The notes: generated by a model from the sequence alone, not told the origin. 34,186 bases of DNA from JBAZHE01 sp041652555 (GCA_041652555.1 JBAZHE010000014.1:1-34186), one strand, 5' to 3'; counted from the first letter of the stretch, positions 19,964 to 27,833 are shown. Program-made: numbers and translations.

Positions 19964-20356
19964 TTAAATCGCTCCCGTAACAGCACCCATTTGACTGATA
20001 ACAAAAGTAGCAATGCCCCAAGCGGCGAAGATTATTACTAGACCGATAACACCGGCCACAATAATTTTCTGAGCGCTGGCGACATTTTCTTCGTTGCCTC
20101 CGGCTGTCATCCATTTAAAGCCTCCAATCAAAATGATAACCACAGCCAAAAGACCTAAGAAGCCTAAAATTATATTAATAATTGCGACTGCAAGCTCTTT
20201 AGGCCCCTTATCGTTTCCAAGAGCCAAACTTTCTGCTCCACCTGGAGCTTCTATACCATAAGGATCTTGTGCTAAGGCCGGAGTAGCGGCCATCATCGGC
20301 ATAGCGACAACTAAGGCCATCGCAAAAACCATTAAAACGCGTAAGAATTTTTTCAT
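19964..20356 (-). CDS. VirB2/TrbC-like pilin, array member 1 (first gene)
   Basis: 130 aa. Clear signal peptide (1-29, MKKFLRVLMVFAMALVVAMP... ending PALAQ), short ectodomain, TM1 (VAIINIILGFLGLLAVVIILIGG), the motif GFKWMTAGGNEENVASAQKI and TM2 (VIGLVIIFAAWGIATFVISQM). It has the best ribosome binding site of the array (GGGGGTG 5 nt before the ATG). It is followed by a strong stem-loop, consistent with it being the main expressed pilin. Similar proteins are widespread in CPR genomes. It is divergent from the M23 peptidase gene; the 293-nt gap holds its likely promoter (TTGTGA and TAATAA on minus). Confidence 0.83.
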   Translation of the reverse strand: MKKFLRVLMVFAMALVVAMPMMAATPALAQDPYGIEAPGGAESLALGNDKGPKELAVAIINIILGFLGLLAVVIILIGGFKWMTAGGNEENVASAQKIIVAGVIGLVIIFAAWGIATFVISQMGAVTGAI

Positions 20357-20575
20357 ATTTTCACCCCCAATTCTAGGACAAGCATTTTTAAGTGCTTTTA
20401 ATTTATTAGTCTATTTTAATTTTATCACAAACAAAAACTATGAGCAAGATTTTTTTAGCATTTAATATTTGATATTCAAATTTTTAATCCACACTCTTAC
20501 CGAGATAACATGAACAGTGTTAGCGGAAAATTTAATTATTTTTATAAATATAAGCGAAAAATGCCAAACAATCCG

Positions 20576-20604
20576 TTGACCAAGGCCGTTAGCCGTGTTA
20601 ATAT
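20576..20604 (+). promoter_or_regulatory. Promoter of the LysM/M23 peptidase gene
   Basis: TTGACC (20576-20581), 17-nt spacer ending TGT, TAATAT (20599-20604). Leader of about 39 nt to 20650. Confidence 0.8.
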
Positions 20605-20649
20605 TAAATAAGCAAATATATAAACAAACTATTATTCACAATTAAAAAG

Positions 20650-21987
20650 TTGGCAATAGAAGGTTCGTTGCTGTTGTTGTACTTTCTTCGTTTTTTAAAG
20701 TCTTTTTTGATGGCCTTTTTCTCGGTCTTATTCCGGCCGCTGGTTTTTGTTTTGCGAAAAATATTTTTTAAACTTTTTGTCAGAATTTATTTGGGTTATT
20801 TTTCCTTTTTGCGCAAATTGGGCTGGGACAAATTCCATGGCAATTTCTTTTCCTTTATTTTTAATCGCCACACTATTCATGTTTTGGCCATAGTTTTAGT
20901 TTTGGCTGTTTCTTCACAAAGTATTTTGTTAAAAACCGGGGTTGCCAAGGCTTTATCGGAAAATGCCAGCCAAACTATGCTTGCCAATTTAATTACTAAA
21001 GAATTTTACGAAGAAGATGGCAGTGATTTAATAGAAGAATATTCAGCCAAAACCACCATCCCCTTAGCGCAATCTAAATACCTGGATGAATCAGCGCTTG
21101 TCGCTAGCAATCAAGGTATTAATGTTGGAGTTGAAGATAAAAATGATTTATCCGGAGCTGATGAAAATATTTTAGTAAAGCCAGAATTAGCCACTACCCA
21201 AGTTAGCCGGAAAACCAGAAAAACAGAGGTTGAATATACTGTTTTACCGGGAGATTCAGCAAGCACCATCGCTTCGGATTTTGATATTTCCGTCAATACT
21301 CTTTTATGGGAGAATAAACTCACCGCCTACAGCTTAATACGCCCCGGCGATAAATTGATTATTTTACCGGACACCGGTGTAAATCATAAAATTGTCAAAG
21401 GCGAAACTTTGGGCGCTCTTTCTAATAAATATGACATAGAAGCAGAAGAAATTTTGCGCGCCAATAATTTAGCAGATGATGCCAAGCTGGTAATTGGACA
21501 AAAATTATTTATTCCTGGCGGCCGAGCATTGTCTTCGCCGGCGCCAACTAAGACTTCTGTTGCTTATAATCCGCTAACTATCATAAAGGATTTGATTAAT
21601 CCGTCGGCCAAAAATACTCCGGCTAATAAAATGTTTTGGCCCGCTCAGGGCAGGATTACGCAATACTTTACTTGGAGTCATCATGGTCTGGACATTGCCA
21701 ATAAACAGGGGACGCCGATTTACGCGGCTGATGCCGGCGTAGTAGAAATAGCGGCTACCGGTGGTTGGAACAGCGGTTATGGCAATACTATTCTTATTAA
21801 TCATGGCGGTGGCAAGGAAACTCGCTACGGACATTTTTACAAGCTCTTAGTTAAAAGGGGTGATAAAGTTGAAAGAGGACAAGTAATCGGCTTAATGGGT
21901 ACGACTGGAAAATCCACGGGCTCACATTTGCATTTTGAGGTGCGTATTAATAATAAAACCTATAATCCACTAGATTATATTAAATAA
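20650..21987 (+). CDS. Membrane-anchored LysM / M23 peptidase
   Basis: 445 aa with a TTG start at 20650. Hydrophobic and basic N-terminal region (1-~55), a TM helix at ~77-95, a linker, and two LysM domains: ~195-242 (YTVLPGDSASTIASDFDIS) and ~245-292 (HKIVKGETLGALSNKYDIE). A C-terminal M23 domain (~330-445) has H344-x3-D348 and H426-L-H428. The zinc-ligand residues of M23 endopeptidases are therefore present, so it should cut peptidoglycan cross-bridges or stems outside the membrane. The TTG start is chosen because the frame begins 39 nt after a strong promoter; an internal ATG at codon 21 is the alternative. Confidence 0.9.
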   Translation: MAIEGSLLLLYFLRFLKSFLMAFFSVLFRPLVFVLRKIFFKLFVRIYLGYFSFLRKLGWDKFHGNFFSFIFNRHTIHVLAIVLVLAVSSQSILLKTGVAKALSENASQTMLANLITKEFYEEDGSDLIEEYSAKTTIPLAQSKYLDESALVASNQGINVGVEDKNDLSGADENILVKPELATTQVSRKTRKTEVEYTVLPGDSASTIASDFDISVNTLLWENKLTAYSLIRPGDKLIILPDTGVNHKIVKGETLGALSNKYDIEAEEILRANNLADDAKLVIGQKLFIPGGRALSSPAPTKTSVAYNPLTIIKDLINPSAKNTPANKMFWPAQGRITQYFTWSHHGLDIANKQGTPIYAADAGVVEIAATGGWNSGYGNTILINHGGGKETRYGHFYKLLVKRGDKVERGQVIGLMGTTGKSTGSHLHFEVRINNKTYNPLDYIK

Positions 21988-21991
21988 ACTT

Positions 21992-22252
21992 ATGTTTCAT
22001 TTTTTTCTCGGCGCCAGTTTAATGGTTATTGGGGCTCTGATCACTATTAAGGCTGAAGCAATTTTAAGTTTTTTCGGGCCAATTAGTTTTTTTGAAAAAT
22101 ATCTGGGCTCAGAAGGCGGTTCGCGCTTGGGCTGGAAATTGATAGGAATTTTATTTTTCTTTATCGGCTTTTTAATAATGACCGGAATGATTAATGGTTT
22201 TATGCTATGGATATTGTCACCGTTGCTGGGGGCAGGGCGCTCAATACAATAA
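21992..22252 (+). CDS. Small two-TM membrane protein
   Basis: 86 aa. TM1 at ~4-28 (FLGASLMVIGALITIKAEAILSF, read in part) and TM2 at ~48-75. The middle loop is FFEKYLGSEGGSRLGWK. It starts 4 nt after the M23 peptidase stop and is probably co-transcribed. Short two-helix proteins of this style occur in CPR genomes; function unknown. Confidence 0.75.
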   Translation: MFHFFLGASLMVIGALITIKAEAILSFFGPISFFEKYLGSEGGSRLGWKLIGILFFFIGFLIMTGMINGFMLWILSPLLGAGRSIQ

Positions 22253-22290
22253 AAAAAATTTTTAATATAGATGAATTGTTTTTGCCTCAG

Positions 22291-22346
22291 GCAACCCACC
22301 CCGTCGCGGAGTACCGCGCCACCCCTCCCAAGAGGGGAATTAATAT
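22291..22346 (+). repeat. Two-hairpin dispersed repeat (family 2), copy 5
   Basis: GCAACCCACCCCGT, then CGCGG-AGTA-CCGCG, then CCACCCCTCCCAAGAGGGGAATTAAT. It ends 1-2 nt before the ATG at 22348, and its GAGGGGAA is positioned like a ribosome binding site. Confidence 0.9.
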
Positions 22347-22347
22347 T

Positions 22348-23052
22348 ATGAAGTTAAAAGCCAACTTACATTTACATTCCGGCGAAGATCGCCAAGATGT
22401 TTTAGAATATTCTATTTATCAAGCGATTGATCGAGCCCGCGCGCTTGGTTTTGAAGTGTTGGCTTGGACGCCACACAATGATGTTTTGTGTGAGAAAAAA
22501 CACATTGAATACGCGGCTCAAAAAAACATTTTGCTTTTACCTGGTGTGGAAAAAAAAGTGTGTGGTAGAGAGGTTTTAATTATTAATGCCGACAAAGAAG
22601 CGGAAAAAATTAAAAATTTCTCTGATTTAAAAAAGTATAAAGAAAAAAAAGGTGATAATGTTCTATTAATCGCGCCTCATCCATTCTTTCCGGCCCTTTC
22701 CGCTTTAAGAAAAAAACTTTTAGAAAACTTAAGATTGTTTGAGGTTTTAGAAAAAAGCTGGTTTTATTTGCCAGATATTGACTTTAATGAAAAAACCGCT
22801 AAAATAGCTAAAGAGAACATTTTACCTTTTATCGCTACCTCCGACACGCATGATTTACAAGATTTAAACAATTCTTATTGCGTTATTGAGGCTGAAAAAA
22901 ACATCCCAAGCGTTTTAGCAGCAGTGCGTACCGGACAATTTGAAAATTTTTCCCGTCCGACAACCTGGCCTACAATTTTCAGATTCTTTTATAAAATAGT
23001 CTTTCATCCGAAAGTTTTGTGGGTAAAATTTTTGAGAAAAATAGGAAAATAA
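22348..23052 (+). CDS. PHP-domain protein (putative metal-dependent phosphoesterase)
   Basis: 234 aa from ATG 22348. PHP motifs in order: N-L-H8-L-H10 at the start, WTPHNDV, an inner LLPGVEKKV, IAPHPFFP and ATSDTHDL near 165-172. The His/Asp set would bind two or three metals and hydrolyse phosphoesters. Members include histidinol phosphatase and nucleases; the substrate is unknown here. The frame is open upstream to 22207, but that part reads through the family-2 repeat and the previous gene, and the PHP fold begins at 22348. Confidence 0.85.
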   Translation: MKLKANLHLHSGEDRQDVLEYSIYQAIDRARALGFEVLAWTPHNDVLCEKKHIEYAAQKNILLLPGVEKKVCGREVLIINADKEAEKIKNFSDLKKYKEKKGDNVLLIAPHPFFPALSALRKKLLENLRLFEVLEKSWFYLPDIDFNEKTAKIAKENILPFIATSDTHDLQDLNNSYCVIEAEKNIPSVLAAVRTGQFENFSRPTTWPTIFRFFYKIVFHPKVLWVKFLRKIGK

Positions 23053-23055
23053 ATT

Positions 23056-23128
23056 GGGCCCTTAGCTCATCTGGTAGAGCACCTGCTTTGCAAGCAGGGG
23101 GTGGCAGGTTCGAGTCCTGTAGGGTCCA
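23056..23128 (+). tRNA. tRNA-Ala(TGC)
   Basis: Acceptor GGGCCCT/AGGGTCC (one G-U), anticodon arm CCTGC-TTTGCAA-GCAGG giving TGC, T arm CAGGTTCGAGTCCTG. No full CCA encoded. It begins 3 nt after the PHP gene stop. Confidence 0.95.
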
Positions 23129-23134
23129 CAAATT

Positions 23135-23178
23135 AGCCGTTATTATTCCACAGGAGAATATTTAACGGCTTATTTTTT
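23135..23178 (+). terminator. Terminator of tRNA-Ala
   Basis: AGCCGTTA (23135-23142) pairs with TAACGGCT (23163-23170), followed by TATTTTTTTA. Confidence 0.85.
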
Positions 23179-23187
23179 TAGAAAATA

Positions 23188-23196
23188 TGATATAAT
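23188..23196 (+). promoter_or_regulatory. Extended -10 promoter of polA, probably leaderless
   Basis: TGA-TATAAT with the hexamer at 23191-23196. The expected start, about 7 nt downstream, coincides with the polA ATG at 23203. No ribosome binding site is visible. Confidence 0.6.
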
Positions 23197-23202
23197 TAAG
23201 AT

Positions 23203-26031
23203 ATGTCTAAAAAACAGGAAAAATTAATGATTATTGATGGTAATGCCATTATTCACCGAAGTTTTCACGCTTTGCCTCCGACTTTACGTACAAAAGATGG
23301 GGAATTAGTAAATGCTGTTTATGGTTTTGCTGCTTTTTTAATTAAAGCTTGGAAAGAATTAAAACCTGATTATATTGTTTTGACGCTAGATAAAAAAGCG
23401 CCAACTTTTCGCCATGAAAAATATGCTGAATATAAGGCGACACGCGTTAAGGCGCCAGATGATTTGTATAAGCAAATTCCTTTGGTAAAAGATGTGGCTA
23501 AGGCTTTTAATCTTCCAATTTTTGAAATGGCTGGTTTTGAAGCTGATGATTTAATCGGTACAATCGCCACGGTTTCTAATAAAAGCATTGAAAAAATTAT
23601 TGTTACTGGTGATATGGATACTTTACAATTAGTAAACGACAATACTAAGGTTTTTGCTATGGGGCGCGGTTTATCTGAGTCAGTTATTTATGATGCTGCA
23701 AAAGTGCGAGAGCGTTTTAATATTGATCCATCTCAAATGATTGATTATAAAGCCTTGCGTGGTGATCCGTCTGATAATATTCCAGGGGTTAAAGGGATTG
23801 GCGAAAAGACAGCTTCTGGCTTGTTAAACGAATTTAAAACATTGGATGGATTGTATGAGAATTTTCAAACTTCTGATTTTTCAATTTCTGATCGCATAAA
23901 AAATTTATTAACAGAGCACAAAGACGACGCTTATTTATCTCAAGATTTGGCTACTATAAAGCTCGATGTTCCTTTAGAATTTGATTTGGAAAAATGTCGG
24001 GCTAGCGATTTTGACGTAAACAAGGTGGCGGAAATTTTTTCTGAATTAGAATTCAAAACTCTTTTGCCTCGCGTGCAAGAATTATTTAGTAGGGGTGCTA
24101 CTGGAGAAGAAAAAAATGCTGCTGCTGAGGATAAATTTGCGCGCAATCAAGAAAATTTTAAATATATTCTAGTTGATGATGATAAAAAATTTAAAAAGTT
24201 TTTAGCAGAATTAAAGAAACAGAAATTTTTTGCTATTGATACGGAAACAACTGGCTTTGATCCAATCACTTCATCTCTACGGGGAATTAGTTTTTCTTGG
24301 CAATCAGGCACTGCTTTTTTTGTGTCATTCCCGCGGAGGCGGGAATCCAGTTCTTCCCAGAGTAGTGAAACAAAAAAGCAAAATTCTCTTTTTAGCGAGA
24401 TTGCCACGCCTTCGGCTCGCAATGACAACGAGGATTGGATAGAAGAATTAAAACCGATTTTAGCAAATGAAAAAATAAAAAAATGCGGTCATAACATAAA
24501 ATTTGATTGGCGAGTTTTGAAAAATGCCGGCTTTGATTTGAATGGCATAGAATTTGATTCTATGATCGCTTCTTATTTATTAAACCCTGGTAGTCGGACG
24601 CACGGCTTAGATTCGGCCACTTTTTCGGAGCTTGGTTTTGAAAAAATTAGTAAAAATGATTTATTGGGAAGTGGTAAAGAAAAAACAACCTTTGCCAAGG
24701 TTGATTTAAAAAAGCTATCGATTTATTCTTGTGAAGACGCTGACTTCACTTATCGTTTATCGCAAAAATTGGCCGGCGAACTTAAAGAAAAAAAATCTAT
24801 TGATGTTTTTAATACTATTGAGATGCCATTGGTTCCAGTTTTGGGAAAAATTGAAGAGAATGGTGTTCTGTTGGATAAAAAATTCTTAGGAGATTTAGAA
24901 AAAAAATTAGCCAAAGACATAAACAGTTTAGAGAAAAAAATATACGCCACGGCCGGAGAGGAATTTAATGTTAATTCCACTAAGCAATTAAAAGAAATTT
25001 TATTTGAAAAACTACAAATATCTACTTTAAATGTTGGCAAGACTAAAACCGGGTTTTCTACGGCCGCCGATGAATTGGATAAATTAAAAGACGAACACGA
25101 GATAATTCCTTTAATTCAAAATTATCGCGAGTTAGCAAAATTACAATCTACTTACATTTCAGCTTTGCCAGAATTAATTAATGAAAAAACTGGACGCGTT
25201 CATGCTAGTTTTAATCAAACAATTACAGCGACCGGACGATTGTCTTCTTCTGATCCGAATTTGCAAAATATTCCAGCCCGTACTGAACTAGGACAAAAAA
25301 TTCGCCAGGCTTTTATCGCGCCTGATGGTTGGAAAATAGTTTCTTTGGATTATTCTCAGATAGAACTGCGTTTAGCAGCCCATTTATCTGGTGATGAGCG
25401 CTTAATAGAAACTTTTAATAAAAATTTAGATATTCATACTGCTACCGCCGCTTTGATAAATGATGTTCCTTTAGAAGAGGTGACAAAAGATATGCGTCGC
25501 GAGGCTAAGGCGACAAATTTTGGTGTGCTTTATGGTCAGGGTGCTTATGGTTTATCGCAAACGGCCGGCATTCCTTTTGCTCGGGCTAAAGAATTTATTG
25601 CCAATTATTTTGCTGTCTATAAGGATGTAGAAAAATATACAAAAGATATGGTAGAGTTTGCTAAAGAGAATGGTTATGTGGAAACGCTTTTTGGTCGTCG
25701 TCGCTATTTGCCGGAAATAAGTTCACAGGTGCCGATGGTGCGCGCCGGAGCTGAGCGGATGGCCGTTAACACACCATTGCAAGGCACAAATGCTGATATG
25801 ATAAAAAAGGCTATGGTTTTGGTACAAGATTTAATAGAAAAAGAATTCTCTGATTCAGTTAAAATGATTATTCAAGTTCATGACGAATTAGTTTTTGAAA
25901 TGCGTGAAGATAAAATCAAGGAAGCTTCTAAAAAAATTCAAGAGATTATGAGTAATATTTTAAAATTAAAAGTTCCGGTCGTGGTTGATGTTGAGGTGGG
26001 GGAGAATTGGGGAGATTTGAAAAAATTATAA
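23203..26031 (+). CDS. polA: DNA polymerase I with a repeat-derived insertion
   Basis: 942 aa, three domains. The 5' nuclease (1-~295) has MIIDGNAIIHRSFHALPP and FEADDLIGT. The 3'-5' exonuclease (~318-530) has all catalytic residues: D346 and E348 (DTETTG), D435 (NIKFDWRVL), Y508 and D512 (YSCEDAD). The polymerase (~545-942) has motif A LDYSQIELR, motif B RREAKATNFGVLYGQG and motif C VHDELV. It fills gaps and removes RNA primers. Between exonuclease motifs I and II, residues ~374-408 are encoded by a family-1 palindromic repeat (24323-24427), exactly 105 bp and in frame. The transcript is probably leaderless. Confidence 0.96.
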   Translation: MSKKQEKLMIIDGNAIIHRSFHALPPTLRTKDGELVNAVYGFAAFLIKAWKELKPDYIVLTLDKKAPTFRHEKYAEYKATRVKAPDDLYKQIPLVKDVAKAFNLPIFEMAGFEADDLIGTIATVSNKSIEKIIVTGDMDTLQLVNDNTKVFAMGRGLSESVIYDAAKVRERFNIDPSQMIDYKALRGDPSDNIPGVKGIGEKTASGLLNEFKTLDGLYENFQTSDFSISDRIKNLLTEHKDDAYLSQDLATIKLDVPLEFDLEKCRASDFDVNKVAEIFSELEFKTLLPRVQELFSRGATGEEKNAAAEDKFARNQENFKYILVDDDKKFKKFLAELKKQKFFAIDTETTGFDPITSSLRGISFSWQSGTAFFVSFPRRRESSSSQSSETKKQNSLFSEIATPSARNDNEDWIEELKPILANEKIKKCGHNIKFDWRVLKNAGFDLNGIEFDSMIASYLLNPGSRTHGLDSATFSELGFEKISKNDLLGSGKEKTTFAKVDLKKLSIYSCEDADFTYRLSQKLAGELKEKKSIDVFNTIEMPLVPVLGKIEENGVLLDKKFLGDLEKKLAKDINSLEKKIYATAGEEFNVNSTKQLKEILFEKLQISTLNVGKTKTGFSTAADELDKLKDEHEIIPLIQNYRELAKLQSTYISALPELINEKTGRVHASFNQTITATGRLSSSDPNLQNIPARTELGQKIRQAFIAPDGWKIVSLDYSQIELRLAAHLSGDERLIETFNKNLDIHTATAALINDVPLEEVTKDMRREAKATNFGVLYGQGAYGLSQTAGIPFARAKEFIANYFAVYKDVEKYTKDMVEFAKENGYVETLFGRRRYLPEISSQVPMVRAGAERMAVNTPLQGTNADMIKKAMVLVQDLIEKEFSDSVKMIIQVHDELVFEMREDKIKEASKKIQEIMSNILKLKVPVVVDVEVGENWGDLKKL
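24323..24427. repeat. TGTCATTC palindromic repeat (family 1) inside polA
   Basis: 105 bp from TGTCATTCCCGC to GCAATGACA. The left half has the hairpin ATTCCCGCGGAGGCGGGAAT, the same type as at 3243. The right half (CGAGATTGCC...GGCTCGCAATGACA) is a different known repeat type. Encoded residues run from about SFPRRRES to ARNDN. Confidence 0.9.
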
Positions 26032-26067
26032 ATTGTTTATAGTAAGCTGTAAACTATAAATAAAAAG

Positions 26068-26090
26068 ACGGCTATCACGAGATAGCCGTC
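26068..26090 (-). terminator. Terminator of the small 26130-26336 gene (and possibly polA)
   Basis: Perfect 10-bp stem GACGGCTATC/GATAGCCGTC with an ACG loop. On minus it is followed by TTTTTATTTATAG; on plus there is no T tract. Confidence 0.75.
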
Positions 26091-26097
26091 AAAAGTC

Positions 26098-26113
26098 CGC
26101 GACGGGGTGTGTT
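26098..26113 (-). repeat. Fragment of the family-2 repeat
   Basis: CGCGACGGGGTGTGTT on plus is the complement of the AACACACCCCGTCGCG end of family 2. The second hairpin is absent. Confidence 0.65.
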
Positions 26114-26129
26114 GAATGTACTAATTTTT

Positions 26130-26336
26130 TTATTCAGAGAAAACCGCCGAAAGGCTATGAATAATAACCTTAGTGAACGGACCAAGACCACCACAATAGA
26201 TACTTCCCAAAAAGCAAAAAACTATAAAAAATACTATTATTGTGATTAAAAAATCTCCCGTTCCTATGTCTTTTTCTTCTCCGTTACTTATAAAACTCGG
26301 AGTTCTGCTAGTTGTCCGACGTTCTGTTTCTTTCAC
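26130..26336 (-). CDS. 68-aa single-TM protein with a GTG start
   Basis: GTG start at 26336 with a very good ribosome binding site on minus (AAAGGAGG, 6 nt upstream). The product has a polar, Thr/Ser/Arg-rich N-terminus (1-28), one TM helix (~29-52, FLITIIVFFIVFCFLGSIYCGG) and a short tail. It is followed by a strong terminator. It lies between polA and murD in the opposite direction, divergent from murD. No family recognised. The strong ribosome binding site, start and terminator support a real small gene. Confidence 0.7.
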   Translation of the reverse strand: MKETERRTTSRTPSFISNGEEKDIGTGDFLITIIVFFIVFCFLGSIYCGGLGPFTKVIIHSLSAVFSE

Positions 26337-26382
26337 AGTAGCCTCCTTTTCTATTTAAATATAATAACAAATATACAACAAA

Positions 26383-27786
26383 ATGTCAATAGCTGAGAAA
26401 AAATTTAATAATAAAAAAATTGCTATTCTTGGTTTGGGTATTGAGAATGTGGCTTTTTTGAAGTTTTTGGCTAAGAAAAAAGTAAAAGCTCAAATAATTA
26501 TTTGCGACCCAGCCGACTTAAAAATTTTAAAGGAAAAAATCTCTGAAGTAAAGGGTTTAGATTTTGAATTTAATAATGATAAAAATTGCGATGAAAATTT
26601 AAAAGATTTTGATATTGTTTCGCGCGCTCCAGGGTATCCGTTATTTTCCAAAAATTTAATTAAGGCAAAAAAGGTTGGGGTGAAAATTACTAGTGCGATG
26701 AAATTGTTTTTTGAATTTTGTCCTTCTAAGAATATTATTGGAGTTACTGGTTCTAAAGGAAAGGGAACGACTTCGTCTTTGATTTATGAAGTTATAAAAA
26801 CGGCTGGAAAAAAAGTTTATCTGGGTGGAAATATTGGAATTGCGCCATTTGAGTTTATTGAAAAAATAAAAGCTACTGATTTTGTTGTTTTAGAATTGTC
26901 TAGTTTTCAATTAGAGGATTTAGATAAAAGTCCAAAAATTGCTGTCGTCACAAATTTATTTAAAGAACATTTAGCTCCAGCTGATCCGAATAATCCTAAT
27001 TATCACAAGACAATGGCGACTTATTGGGGTGCTAAGGCTAATATTTTTTCTCATCAGAAAAAGGGGGATTATTTGGTTATTAATGAGAAATTAAAAAATA
27101 AAATTTGTCATTCTAAAAGTAACGCACAGGCTAATACGACAAAACTAGCTTATTGCACGCAGGATTCAAATAGATTACTCGCTGGCGCTCGGAATGACAG
27201 AGTGGTTTTTTACTCTAACTCTTACTTGCAGAGCAATTTAATTGGTGAACATAATAAAGAGAATATTGCAGCGGCAGTGGAAGTGGCAAAGATTTTAAAA
27301 ATAAAAGATGAAATTGTGGAAAGGGCGGTTAAAAAATTTCAAGGTTTGCCACATCGAACGGAATTTGTCGCGGAAATTAATGGGGTACAGTATTTTGACG
27401 ACAGTTTTGCGACTGTGCCGGAGGTTTCAGTTATTGCGTTAAAGTCTTTTGTTGATAATAAAAATATAATTCTATTAGCTGGCGGTGCTGATAAAGGCTC
27501 GAATTTTAAGAGCTTTGCCAAAGAAATAAAAAAACGCGTTAAATATTTAATTTTATTTAAAGGCAGGGGAACAGAAAAACTTTTTAAAGAATTGAGGAGT
27601 GTAAACTGTAAATTGAAAATTGTAAAAGTTTCTAACATGAAAGAGGCTATTAAAATAGCTAAAAAACAAGCAAAAAATAGAGATCTTGTGTTATTATCAA
27701 CCGGTTGTGCTAGTTTTGGGTGTTTTAAAAACTACAAAGACCGGGGCGACCAATTTAAGGCGGAAATTCAAAAACTCGGGGCATAA
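26383..27786 (+). CDS. murD: UDP-N-acetylmuramoylalanine--D-glutamate ligase with a repeat-derived insertion
   Basis: 467 aa. N-terminal Rossmann-like domain (IAILGLGIENVAFLKFLA), central ATPase domain with P-loop GVTGSKGKGTT, VLELSSFQLEDL and TNLFKEHLAPAD, and a C-terminal domain with GLPHRTEFV and ACASF-like GCASFGCFKNYKDRG. It adds D-glutamate to UDP-MurNAc-L-Ala in the cytoplasm. Residues ~242-273 come from a palindromic repeat (27106-27199) that begins TGTCATTCT and ends GGAATGACA, between the central domain strands and IGEHNKENIAAA. The catalytic motifs lie outside the insertion. The stop codon is within the loop of its terminator. Confidence 0.95.
   Translation: MSIAEKKFNNKKIAILGLGIENVAFLKFLAKKKVKAQIIICDPADLKILKEKISEVKGLDFEFNNDKNCDENLKDFDIVSRAPGYPLFSKNLIKAKKVGVKITSAMKLFFEFCPSKNIIGVTGSKGKGTTSSLIYEVIKTAGKKVYLGGNIGIAPFEFIEKIKATDFVVLELSSFQLEDLDKSPKIAVVTNLFKEHLAPADPNNPNYHKTMATYWGAKANIFSHQKKGDYLVINEKLKNKICHSKSNAQANTTKLAYCTQDSNRLLAGARNDRVVFYSNSYLQSNLIGEHNKENIAAAVEVAKILKIKDEIVERAVKKFQGLPHRTEFVAEINGVQYFDDSFATVPEVSVIALKSFVDNKNIILLAGGADKGSNFKSFAKEIKKRVKYLILFKGRGTEKLFKELRSVNCKLKIVKVSNMKEAIKIAKKQAKNRDLVLLSTGCASFGCFKNYKDRGDQFKAEIQKLGA
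27106..27199. repeat. TGTCATTC palindromic repeat (family 1-type) inside murD
   Basis: 94 bp with TGTCATTC...GAATGACA ends. It translates in frame to CHSKSNAQANTTK...LLAGARNDR. The right end (GCTGGCGCTCGGAATGACA) is typical of dispersed repeats; the middle is more diverged than in polA. Confidence 0.75.
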
Positions 27787-27798
27787 CCCCGAGTTTTT
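27770..27798 (+). terminator. Terminator overlapping the murD stop codon
   Basis: AAAAACTCGGGG (27770-27781) pairs with CCCCGAGTTTTT (27787-27798); the TAA lies in the loop. It works in both directions. Confidence 0.85.
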
Positions 27799-27833
27799 AA
27801 GACTAAAAAAGGTTAGGCAATCTTCTCAACCTA

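Noticed and set aside
22207..22347. Longer PHP protein starting at 22207
   Set aside because: The extension reads through the family-2 repeat and overlaps the preceding gene; the conserved fold begins at 22348.
27590..27640. A third repeat insertion in murD (GTAAACTGTAAATTGAAAATTG)
   Set aside because: The encoded residues align with the ordinary MurD C-terminal domain, and no terminal inverted ends are present.
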